The position numbers were made by a program, and so were the translations under genes. A model generated the notes under the pieces. The model was not told the origin of the DNA, made no database searches, and was given only the letters and a program-made list of their open reading frames with translations. A DNA stretch of 64,000 bases, taken from positions 2,217,001 through 2,281,000 of the forward strand of contig NC_018870.1 of NCBI RefSeq assembly GCF_000305935.1, written 5' to 3'. Of the stretch, positions 8,245 through 15,856 are shown one piece after another (the stretch's first letter is position 1; every line of letters begins with the position of its first letter). Source of the DNA: Thermacetogenium phaeum DSM 12270 (GTDB lineage Bacteria; Bacillota; DSM-12270; Thermacetogeniales; Thermacetogeniaceae).

Positions 8245-8297
8245 TCGGACTTCACCACCCTTTCACGGCCCATTGGAAATCCTTCCTGGTCGATACT

Positions 8298-8555
8298 TCA
8301 CTTTAATTTTATATCACGTTTAATTTTTGGGCAACAGCGGCTTGTGTAACCTTCGGTCGGCGTAGGCAAATGATGATAGGGCGCTTTGTGCTCTCTGGCG
8401 ATCTTTTCGATCTCGTCAGAAGTCAGACGCCTGCCAGAAGCTTCCGCTACCTTCTTAAAAGCCGCTTTTATGTTCGCGGCCTGGAAAAGTTCACTTTTGC
8501 TTGTCTTGCGGTGTTGTGAACCTACTCTTTCCCATCGACCAAAGCACGAAGCCTT
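8298..8555 (-). pseudogene. Headless coding fragment, function unknown
   Basis: A minus-strand frame with protein-like sequence (CFGRWERVGSQHRKTSKSEL, then IKAAFKKVAEASGRRLTSDE and EHKAPYHHLPTPTEGYTSR) ending at TGA 8300. No credible start codon or ribosome site is present. It is probably the tail of a lost gene, cut at about 8555 by the repeated leader segment. Confidence 0.35.
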
Positions 8556-8712
8556 TAATGGTAATTATTTCTCCCCGGGTCGTCCATAGACGCCTCCAGC
8601 ATAAACTGAATTAATGAAAAAAGTGCAGTTATTTGCTTGATAATTGGAATCTGCTTCGAGGTACCGGTAGGCTTAGAGGTGAAAGGGTTTTTGCCCGTCA
8701 CCGGGCCTTAAT
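8548..8712 (+). repeat. Diverged leader repeat, copy A (before the recombinase unit)
   Basis: This segment aligns over its whole length with 9482-9693: both contain ATGGTAATTATTTCTCC, then CGTCCAT, AATTAATGAAAA, GTGCAG, TTGCTTGATA, GGAAT, GATACCGGTA/GGTACCGGTA, CTTAGAG and TTTTTGCCC, and both finish with TTAATAGG just before a gene. The copies are clearly paralogous but diverged. Confidence 0.6.
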
Positions 8713-8726
8713 AGGAGGTGGGGGCC

Positions 8727-8900
8727 ATGGCAAGGCGGGAATTTGAGGTGATCATAACCCGCACCGGCTCCCAGGATGAACGCGAACAAGCCTACCGGGA
8801 AGCGATTCGCTTTCTTCTGTTCCGCCTTCCTGAACAGAGCAGGAAATTCCCGCAAGCACGTCAAAGTAAAGTTACGCTGAAGGAGGAACAGGGAACGTGA
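8727..8900 (+). CDS. Small protein upstream of serine recombinase
   Basis: 57 residues from ATG 8727, six bases after AGGAGGTG: MARREFEVIITRTGSQDERE and so on, charged, with no known motif. Its TGA overlaps the GTG start of the recombinase (GTGA), so the two are translationally coupled. Small genes of this kind often precede large serine recombinases of integrative elements. Function unknown. Confidence 0.6.
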   Translation: MARREFEVIITRTGSQDEREQAYREAIRFLLFRLPEQSRKFPQARQSKVTLKEEQGT

Positions 8901-9435
8901 CCGCTGCACTGATATATTTACGAGTGTCCACTGAGGAACAGGCCGAACGCGGCTATTCCATTGCGGCGCAGCGGGAGGAATGCAGGGCCAAGGCCCGGGA
9001 ATTAGGCGCAACTGAAATAACAGAATTTGTAGACGAAGGGGTCTCGGGCTCAATCTTAGAGCGCCCCGCCCTGGTGGCGGCACTGGAAAAGCTTAAGGCC
9101 GGCGGCATCCGCTGGTTTATTTGTTTAGACACCAGCGTTTGTCGCGCAGCGTAGCCCACCAGCTTTTATTGATTGACGAGATAAAAAAAGCAGGAGCGGA
9201 ACTCATTTTTGTCAAATCCAAGTTTACCGACACCCCTGAAGACCGTTTCCATTTAACCGTACTTAGCGCCGTTGACGAATACGAACGCGCCAGGACCAGG
9301 CTCCGTTCCTTAATTGGTAAGAGAGCCAAGGCAAAAGCGGGGAAACTTACTCACAGTCCTGGACTTTACGGCTATGAATTTGATAAAGAAACAGATACCC
9401 TCGGCGGAAACTTATACCAGACCCTTCACCAGTAA
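8897..9435 (+). pseudogene. Large serine recombinase, frameshifted and 3'-truncated
   Basis: Frame 1 (8897-9154) carries the resolvase N-terminus: AALIYLRVSTEEQAERGYSI with the catalytic Ser, then FVDEGVSGSILERPAL and RWFICLDTSVCRAA. The conserved stretch LDTSRLSRSVAHQL is split by a frameshift near 9130-9150. Frame 2 continues with IDEIKKAGAELIFVKSKFTD, TPEDRFHLTVLSAVDEYERA and LYGYEFDKETDTL, the beginning of the Recombinase domain. The remaining 250 or more residues are missing and the frame ends in the loop of a terminator. The protein cannot be active. Confidence 0.8.
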
Positions 9436-9450
9436 GGTGAAGGGGTTTTT
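9422..9450 (+). terminator. Rho-independent terminator closing the recombinase fragment
   Basis: CCCTTCACC (9422-9430) and GGTGAAGGG (9436-9444) form a perfect 9-bp stem with loop AGTAA, followed by GTTTTTG. The recombinase stop codon TAA lies inside the loop. Confidence 0.8.
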
Positions 9451-9481
9451 GTTACCTCCCGCCTTGCCGTCTCAACGATCC

Positions 9482-9693
9482 AAGGCTTAAGAATGGTAAT
9501 TATTTCTCCCAAGACCGTCCATGGCCGCTTTGAGCAATTAATGAAAAGGTGCAGTTTTTTGCTTGATAGTTTGGAATTACTAGGAGATACCGGTAAACTT
9601 AGAGATGGAAGGATTTTTGCCCTTTCGGATTGCAATCTTTCGGCCGCGCTTTAACTTTTTTAACCCCCTACGCCGCTTTTTTTAATAGGATAA
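9482..9693 (+). repeat. Diverged leader repeat, copy B (before the excisionase)
   Basis: Paralogue of 8548-8712 (see that entry), with an AT/GC-rich insertion of about 40 bases before the shared TTAATAGG end. It immediately precedes the excisionase gene, so the two copies may be related promoter/operator regions of two integration modules, or the ends of an inserted unit. Confidence 0.6.
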
Positions 9694-9706
9694 CAAGGAA
9701 AGGAGC

Positions 9707-9928
9707 GTGAACATCGTGCTTGAACTTAAAAAGCAAAAAAGCATTATGGCAGAAAATTTACCGTTAGTATTAACCGTTCAAGAAGTTGCCCGTTACTTGC
9801 GAATAGGAAAAAGTCTCGCCTACGAACTAACTAAACGCAAGGACTTTCCCGCGCTTCGGATAGGTCGCACTGTTCGAGTGCATAGAGACGCTTTCTTGCT
9901 CTGGCTGGAGGAAAACCTCAAAAAGTAG
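9707..9928 (+). CDS. Excisionase / MerR-like helix-turn-helix (Xis)
   Basis: 73 residues from a GTG after AAGGAAAGGAGC. The core LVLTVQEVARYLRIGKSLAY followed by ELTKRKDFPALRIGRTVRVH is the HTH_17 excisionase/DNA-binding fold: winged helix with recognition helix GKSLAYEL and wing RIGRTVRV. The gene lies 90 bases before the tyrosine integrase. Such proteins direct the integrase towards excision and often repress the integrase promoter. Confidence 0.8.
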   Translation: MNIVLELKKQKSIMAENLPLVLTVQEVARYLRIGKSLAYELTKRKDFPALRIGRTVRVHRDAFLLWLEENLKK

Positions 9929-10018
9929 AAAAAATAGAAGGCATTCTCCCCGATCAACAAGAAATATATATTGTTTTGGCCGGGGAGCCCCGGAAGGGGA
10001 GTAAGTGTAAACAAGAAA

Positions 10019-11185
10019 ATGGAAGGGAGTATAGAAAAAAGAGGAAAAAATACCTGGCGAATCAGGTATGAACTGCCGCGAGACCCCAAGACCGGCAAGC
10101 GGCGTCAGGGGTCCAGAACCGTTCATGGAACGAAAAAAGACGCTGAAAAAGTTCTTAGAGACATACTTACTCAAATTGACCAGGGAACGCACATTGAGCC
10201 TTCTGATTTGCCTTTAGAGAAATTTCTCAATCAGTGGCTCCAAATGCACCGCGCCAACATTCGAGATAAAACTTTCTATCGCTACGAAAGCATAATCAGA
10301 AATCATATCAATCCAACGCTGGGGAAAATACCTCTCAGTAAACTAACACCATATCATATTCAGTGTCTATACACTGAAAAACTAGCGGGAAACAGGTCAG
10401 ACGGGGAAAAAGGCGGTTTAAGCAAGGCCTCAGTGCGCTACATTCACAGCGTTCTCCATAAGGCTCTGGAAACCGCTGTAAATCTGGACATGATTCCACG
10501 AAATCCGGCGGATAAAGTTCACCCGCCGTCGCCGGAAGACATTGAAATTACCCCACTGACGGAAGAAATAGCACGTTTCTTAGACGCAGCCAAAGGAAAC
10601 CGTTTTGAGGCGCTGTTCATCACGGTCCTGGGAACCGGCTTGAGAAGAGGAGAAGTGTTGGGCTTACGGTGGGAGGATATTGACCTTCAGAACGGACTTT
10701 TGACGGACCAGAGGACGCTTGAAACGGCAAAAGGGAAGCTCCAATTCGTTCCGCCGAAAACTAAAACTTCTAAGCGAACAATTTTATTGCCGTCATCCGT
10801 CGTTGAAGCATTGAAAAAACACCGCATACAGCAAATGCGGCATAAACTTCGCCTGGGGCCGATGTATGAGGACCAAGGGCTGGTATTCCCCAGCGAAACG
10901 GGTACACCTTTAAACCCCGACAACCTGGACCGCTATTTCAAGCCGATACTAAAAAAAGCAGGGCTGCCGAACATCCACTTTCATGACTTGAGGCACACCC
11001 ACGCAACCCTGCTAATAAAGCGCGGTGAAGACATAAAGATGGTGAGCCAGCGTTTGGGCCACAGCGACGTGGCCTTCACCATCAGGGTTTACCACCACGT
11101 AATGCCCAATGTCGAACGCGAGGCCATGCTCCGTTTCGACGAAGTGCTCCAAGGAAGCGGGCAAAAAAATAGGACAGGATATTAA
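10019..11185 (+). CDS. int: Tyrosine recombinase / phage-type integrase
   Basis: A site-specific recombinase of 388 residues from ATG 10019 (MEGSIEKRGKNTWRIRYELP). A longer reading from TTG 9971 is possible, but its first 16 residues look unlike the family. Order of domains: an arm-binding AP2-like domain (GTKKDAEKVL), a SAM-like core-binding domain (DLPLEKFLNQWLQMH ... SVRYIHSVLHKAL), then the catalytic domain with Arg in TGLRRGEVLGLRW, His-x-x-Arg in HDLRHTHATLL, LGHSD, and the Tyr in IRVYHHVMP. The gene ends 107 bases from the 3' end of tRNA-Thr, which is the classical attachment position. It is the obvious candidate for mobilising DNA at this tRNA. Confidence 0.9.
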   Translation: MEGSIEKRGKNTWRIRYELPRDPKTGKRRQGSRTVHGTKKDAEKVLRDILTQIDQGTHIEPSDLPLEKFLNQWLQMHRANIRDKTFYRYESIIRNHINPTLGKIPLSKLTPYHIQCLYTEKLAGNRSDGEKGGLSKASVRYIHSVLHKALETAVNLDMIPRNPADKVHPPSPEDIEITPLTEEIARFLDAAKGNRFEALFITVLGTGLRRGEVLGLRWEDIDLQNGLLTDQRTLETAKGKLQFVPPKTKTSKRTILLPSSVVEALKKHRIQQMRHKLRLGPMYEDQGLVFPSETGTPLNPDNLDRYFKPILKKAGLPNIHFHDLRHTHATLLIKRGEDIKMVSQRLGHSDVAFTIRVYHHVMPNVEREAMLRFDEVLQGSGQKNRTGY

Positions 11186-11291
11186 CCCTGTCCGCATCTT
11201 TGCGGCTCGTGACCAAACGGTGACCAAAACCCATTTACTTCCAACATAGTCACCGCTCCGTGTCCCGCAAGCCGCACCATTACTAGCTTTT

Positions 11292-11358
11292 CTGGAGCTG
11301 ATGGTGGGATTTGAACCCACGACCTGCGCATTACGAGTGCGCTGCTCTACCGCTGAGC
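11292..11358. repeat. 67-bp direct repeat, left copy (att-like, inside tRNA-Thr)
   Basis: Exactly identical to 29742-29808 over 67 bases, covering the tRNA from CCA through the T, variable and anticodon arms to the D arm. The sequences diverge immediately outside. This is what integration into a tRNA 3' part leaves behind, so it may be an attachment site bounding the BREX island. Two ordinary tRNA paralogues are the alternative. Confidence 0.6.
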
Positions 11359-11367
11359 TACATCAGC
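11293..11367 (-). tRNA. tRNA-Thr (anticodon CGT)
   Basis: A full 75-base cloverleaf with encoded CCA. Acceptor arms GCTGATG/CATCAGC pair perfectly. D arm GCTC/GAGC. Anticodon arm GCGCA-CTCGTAA-TGCGC with CGT. T arm GTGGG-TTCAAAT-CCCAC, discriminator T, then CCA. The 3' end faces the integrase gene. A second, slightly different copy lies at 29743-29817 in the same orientation. Confidence 0.95.
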
Positions 11368-11447
11368 ACTTATGTTTTTCAGGGATATTATACAGCACGA
11401 ACGCCGTCGTAGCAAGATGCTTAAAGAAACCGCCTCACCTTTATGAC

Positions 11448-13496
11448 CTAATCAACAACTGCCTTAACAAAAGCATCTGACGCATCAGCATAGAACTCGA
11501 TGTTGATCTTCGTAGCCATCTCATCAGGAAGATCGAAGAGCTGCCTTCGAGAAGAGATGGGCATTAACAACGTCGTAGCTCCTTTCTCAAGGGCCAGTTC
11601 GGCTACAGCTACTGGATTTGTTATCATCTCAATTGAGCCACCAAGGTTTAAGGCTCCGACTATGATCAATCCCCCCTTAACGCTGCGCTCGATCAGAGCG
11701 CTGCAAAGGGCAATCAGCACCGGTAAACCGAGCCCCTGGCCGGAACGTTCCGCGTCCATGGCTCTCAGCTGAATGGAAAACTCATGGGCGCGCGGATCGC
11801 GGTCCCCGACCAGTTCTTTGGCCCTAACATACAGGTTCTGTTCACCGTAACGCACGCTCTCCCGAAAGGCAGGCGGAACGGGCGCATTAAGTATTTTTAC
11901 CCCACTGCCGGGACCAACGGTAACCTCTATCCGATATAAAGCCGGGGAAGCGTTCTGACCGCCGGGGCTGATCGCCCATACCTGCCCCGGTGGCAACGGA
12001 TCACTGTCAATGGCTTTGTCGCTGTGGAGTTCCGGAGTGGAAACAAACTGTTCCACTCCATCCACTCCCATAGAGTAGCTGAAATGCGTATTCCGAAATT
12101 CTGTCATCAGACAGCGCTTTTGCTGTTCCTTCACCCTGCGACGCGATTCCAGGGCCATACGGACGATCTTTTCCAGCTCTTCATCAGGTATCGGCATCTC
12201 GGGATCGGGGAATAGCAGCTTGATAAGGCCGCTAACGGTTTTATTAACGGCTTCAATATCCCGACCGCTGAGAGCACCCCCCCAGTTAACACGCCCCTGC
12301 AGCACGGAAACCCGGCTACCATCACGGAGTTTGTGCCAGCATTCCGACAGAAAGTCGCTGACCAAACCAAAGTGATCCGTGAGCTGAATATTTGGATTGA
12401 GTTTGGGAAACTCCCATCCCGGAACATAGGAATGAATACGGTCCATAAATGCTGTATCATCCCGCATTTCCGGCGGGAGGAGGCTAAATAGATGGCCGAT
12501 GCGCTGCTGCTGCTGAACATCGACATCAAAGTTCCCGAGCATCACAATACTGCCGGAAGCACGGATGCTTTCCTTACCGCGGGAGAATTCACCGGAAGCC
12601 ATGTATCCTTTCATAATGTTGACTCCGTCTTTCTGATCGAAGGATATGCCGGATACTTCATCAAAGCACACCACATCATAGTGGCAGACAAGACCACGCT
12701 GTCCTGTGGCATTATTCACAAACATTTTGGCCACTGTGGCTTTACCCCCTGAAATTAAATGGGAGTAAGGAGAGACTTGCTGGAATAAATGGCTTTTGCC
12801 GGTCCCCCGGGGGCCTATTTCAACAAGATTGTAGTTTCGCTCTACAAAAGGCACCATTCGCAACAAGGCGATACTCTGAGCCCGTTCCGAAAGCGCCTCC
12901 GGTTCTAAGCCTATGGAACGTATTAGAAGACGTTTCCATTCGTCAGTGGTAAATTGTCTCCTCCCTCGCTGTAGCACTGCCAGTGCATCAACTTTTGAAA
13001 GTTGGATGGGTCGTAAACTCTCGATCGCAAATGGACGACCGTACTTCTCCTGGGCAATGGCAGCATCATAGATGAGGGTAATTTCTGCATAAAACCCATC
13101 GGTCAGCATGCGCTCATTTTTATGCACCAAGTCATCGTCAATTCGGACCTCTTTCAGCCCCAAGCTCGGCAGCTCGGCAATAAAACAATCGTTCTTGGTA
13201 TCCAATCGAGCCTTGATGAGATCGATTAGTTTGATCGAACCAATCTCTCTTGCCCGTGCTTTAAAAAGCTCTTCTTCACCGGTCCTAACCGTGCGATCCC
13301 TTAACTGCCTCTCCACAATCTCCAGACCTTCCTCGATCTCCTTTTCATCGACACTTGCACAATACCTGCCCAGCAGGAATTCTACCACGTATGTAGGCAC
13401 AGGATACTGCCGGCTGTATTTTCGCACCAGGTCTTTCCGAACTATATACCCATCGAATACAGAAGCTGCCAGTTTATCGAGGGCGTCAAGCTCCAT
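11448..13496 (-). CDS. brxL: BREX protein BrxL (AAA+ ATPase with Lon-like domain)
   Basis: 682 residues, the normal BrxL length. After an N-terminal helical domain comes an AAA+ module: Walker A GPRGTGKS (228-235) and Walker B VVCFDEVS (D279, E280), with VMLGNFDVD and PEMRDDTAFMDRIHSYVPGW following. A C-terminal Lon-protease-like domain starts at about 560. At the position of the Lon catalytic Ser motif the sequence reads SGQGLGLPV, and the region of the catalytic Lys reads GGSIEMITNPVAVAE, so I see neither residue. BrxL forms DNA-binding barrels and is needed for phage restriction but not host methylation in type I BREX. It is last in the operon, 3 bases after pglZ. Confidence 0.92.
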   Translation of the reverse strand: MELDALDKLAASVFDGYIVRKDLVRKYSRQYPVPTYVVEFLLGRYCASVDEKEIEEGLEIVERQLRDRTVRTGEEELFKARAREIGSIKLIDLIKARLDTKNDCFIAELPSLGLKEVRIDDDLVHKNERMLTDGFYAEITLIYDAAIAQEKYGRPFAIESLRPIQLSKVDALAVLQRGRRQFTTDEWKRLLIRSIGLEPEALSERAQSIALLRMVPFVERNYNLVEIGPRGTGKSHLFQQVSPYSHLISGGKATVAKMFVNNATGQRGLVCHYDVVCFDEVSGISFDQKDGVNIMKGYMASGEFSRGKESIRASGSIVMLGNFDVDVQQQQRIGHLFSLLPPEMRDDTAFMDRIHSYVPGWEFPKLNPNIQLTDHFGLVSDFLSECWHKLRDGSRVSVLQGRVNWGGALSGRDIEAVNKTVSGLIKLLFPDPEMPIPDEELEKIVRMALESRRRVKEQQKRCLMTEFRNTHFSYSMGVDGVEQFVSTPELHSDKAIDSDPLPPGQVWAISPGGQNASPALYRIEVTVGPGSGVKILNAPVPPAFRESVRYGEQNLYVRAKELVGDRDPRAHEFSIQLRAMDAERSGQGLGLPVLIALCSALIERSVKGGLIIVGALNLGGSIEMITNPVAVAELALEKGATTLLMPISSRRQLFDLPDEMATKINIEFYADASDAFVKAVVD

Positions 13497-13499
13497 CTT

Positions 13500-15854
13500 T
13501 TAATCCTCACCTCCAACGGTGGTTGCCTGCTTTGCAAGCACGCGTCCTGATGGGTCGAGCAGGACAAGACTGACCGTAGTTCCTTCCAGGGAATCATCCG
13601 CCACAAGAAGTCCTACCCGTCCGGTGGAATCAATCTGCTTGGGCGTAGTAATGCTGGAATTCGGATCATTGGGTTTTGTTCGCAGGTCGGCCATGACTTC
13701 GCTGCTAACGGCGTCGACTGCAACGCGGCAACGCATCCCCAACCATTGAATTTCCCTTATACTAACAGCTACCGAAGGCAGCTCGAACGAATTAAAGGTC
13801 AGGTCAGGGATAAGGCACTCCTGAAGGCTGACACCTCCGTGGGCATACTCATTACCTTTGACGAAACAATAGACCCCAGGTGCAAAGGCAAAGTACTGAC
13901 AGGCATTCCAATACCATCCGGCAGTCGGCACATCAACGCAGGTTCCCTGTCTGATGGCGGCGCATCTCGTCCAGCGGCTTTCGGTGAGGTATTTGGGTAG
14001 CTTCATGGCCGGCAGCCCACCCGGAACCAAAAGCCACCCATGGTCTGTGACAATGCGTACCTGCTTCCAGCCGGCCTCCAACAAATCCTGGACTCGCTCC
14101 AGAACCAGCTCCAGCTGTTCATCAATGCGGGCAGCGAGCCTGCTTTGCAAGGTATGACCCAATCTGTCAAATTCGCCAAATTCCGTCCACCCACGTGCTC
14201 CACGCTCACCCGGGTGGCCCGTTTCAAAGGAATTAAACACCTGATAGCCTGCTTCCGCTAAGAGCTTGCGAAACCGGTCGGTAGTTAGGGGAAGGTTGGT
14301 CTCACCGACCTCCGGTACAAATTCATCGCCGGGCAGGTCGCCGGAAAGCTTTCCTGCGAGAGGAGAGACTGCCGGTTTGCACGTTGCAGTTACCGTGGGC
14401 AGTCCCGCCCAGCGCCAGTCTACATTTACCTGGAGCTGTCTTTCCTCGGCCATCGCAACCATTCGCCGGGCGATGTCGAACCGAAGTCCGTCCACAAAGA
14501 GCAAACACTGCCCGGGGTCGGCGGCCACTAAGGCCTGGTCTTTGCCGATGGCGTCCGGAAAAGGAAAGGTCGTAATCAAATCTTGGTAATGCCGGGCTGC
14601 ATCATCCAGCCAGGGGAGGTAAATGCTGCGAACAGCAGCCTGGATCGCCCTGGCATCATCTGCTGATTTCACGCTGCCTATTGCCCTCAACACGGCATCA
14701 TCGGCCAGATACCCACTCTCTGTATACAGATCGGCCATTGCCTTGGGCGAGCCGCCTCCAAGGCCTTGAGATGTTCTTCGGGCCAGGGTTACGAGGTGTT
14801 TTAAAGCCTCGGCTAACGGGCTCTGTCCCAACCGCGCCCAAACCCACTCCCTACGCATGCCGTGTTTTTCCTCGAGCTCCTCGATCTTTTGCCTGGCAGC
14901 AGCCGGAGACAATCCTTCCAATTCCAAAAGGCTTCGTCTCAGCAAATTTTCATCCTTCTCGTTTTCGTCCGGCCAGGGCTCCCTGTCAAATATCAACCTT
15001 GCCGGTTTGGCGCGCCGCAAGATTTCAGGAATGCCCGGGTAAATTGCCGCCGATTCGGCATATCTTTCCCATAAAGCCTTCCACTCTTCTTTTTCCCGCA
15101 ACCCCAGTTTTTCAGCTGCGACAAGCTCGCCCTCCCCTTCCGGGTCGAAACCATACTCGGCCTTGCAACGGGAACAAAATGCTTCCCACTTCTCATTCCC
15201 CCATTTCTCACGCACCTGAACCGGGTCGTTCAGCCATAACAGCAAATCCCGGGATGTATCAGCAACAATCAACTTATCAAAGTCCTCGGACTCCAGGCGT
15301 TTGCCTCGCAAGCGCGAAACAGGGGTGATGGCCAATTGCGGCAGTGCCCGAAGCATCGCCTGGCGGGTCTGCTTGTCTTTAGCAACATCCAGACCCAGCC
15401 CCTCTTCAGAAACAAGAAACGCCTCAACTGTCCAGTCTTTGCCGTTGCGCTGCGTCCAAACCGTCCCGCGATACTGCAGCTCCACCAGCGGCTTGAGGCC
15501 GTTCGGACACTCCTCACCGGCCCGGAGTATCTGCCGGCCAACGTTCGGCAGGTATATGATGGGGATGACATTCTCCGGCAGCTCTAATTCCGGTAGCATC
15601 CGTTCAATGACACACCGCAACCAAACTGCCGGGCCGGTTTTTTCTCCCGGATTATAATCTCCCAGGGTCAAAAGCTCCGGCATAAGATGGCGCAATTGGG
15701 ATACCAGAGGCTGCCATTGGCCGTCGGCATCGGTCCAGAGAATCGCTGCCGGCGGGACAAGGGTACCCGGATCATACCGAGCGGCTCGAAGCAAAGACCG
15801 GCGCACGGCTTCTAGAAGGGTATTCGCCGACATTTCACTTGTTCTATTCGACAT
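13500..15854 (-). CDS. pglZ: BREX alkaline-phosphatase superfamily protein PglZ
   Basis: 784 residues. The N-terminal half carries the BREX-specific region (WTDADGQWQPLVSQLRHLMP, YLPNVGRQILRAGEE). The PglZ phosphatase-like domain follows in the second half, with the metal-site pattern LLFVDGLRFDIAR near 445-460, LPTVTATCKPAVSPLAG, and RIVTDHGWLLVPGGLPAMKL with the DHG histidine. PglZ is essential for BREX defence and works with PglX; its true substrate is not settled. The length and order suggest the shorter (type B) PglZ subgroup. Two bases separate it from pglX and three from brxL, so it is cotranscribed and probably translationally coupled. Confidence 0.9.
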   Translation of the reverse strand: MSNRTSEMSANTLLEAVRRSLLRAARYDPGTLVPPAAILWTDADGQWQPLVSQLRHLMPELLTLGDYNPGEKTGPAVWLRCVIERMLPELELPENVIPIIYLPNVGRQILRAGEECPNGLKPLVELQYRGTVWTQRNGKDWTVEAFLVSEEGLGLDVAKDKQTRQAMLRALPQLAITPVSRLRGKRLESEDFDKLIVADTSRDLLLWLNDPVQVREKWGNEKWEAFCSRCKAEYGFDPEGEGELVAAEKLGLREKEEWKALWERYAESAAIYPGIPEILRRAKPARLIFDREPWPDENEKDENLLRRSLLELEGLSPAAARQKIEELEEKHGMRREWVWARLGQSPLAEALKHLVTLARRTSQGLGGGSPKAMADLYTESGYLADDAVLRAIGSVKSADDARAIQAAVRSIYLPWLDDAARHYQDLITTFPFPDAIGKDQALVAADPGQCLLFVDGLRFDIARRMVAMAEERQLQVNVDWRWAGLPTVTATCKPAVSPLAGKLSGDLPGDEFVPEVGETNLPLTTDRFRKLLAEAGYQVFNSFETGHPGERGARGWTEFGEFDRLGHTLQSRLAARIDEQLELVLERVQDLLEAGWKQVRIVTDHGWLLVPGGLPAMKLPKYLTESRWTRCAAIRQGTCVDVPTAGWYWNACQYFAFAPGVYCFVKGNEYAHGGVSLQECLIPDLTFNSFELPSVAVSIREIQWLGMRCRVAVDAVSSEVMADLRTKPNDPNSSITTPKQIDSTGRVGLLVADDSLEGTTVSLVLLDPSGRVLAKQATTVGGED

Positions 15855-15856
15855 AG

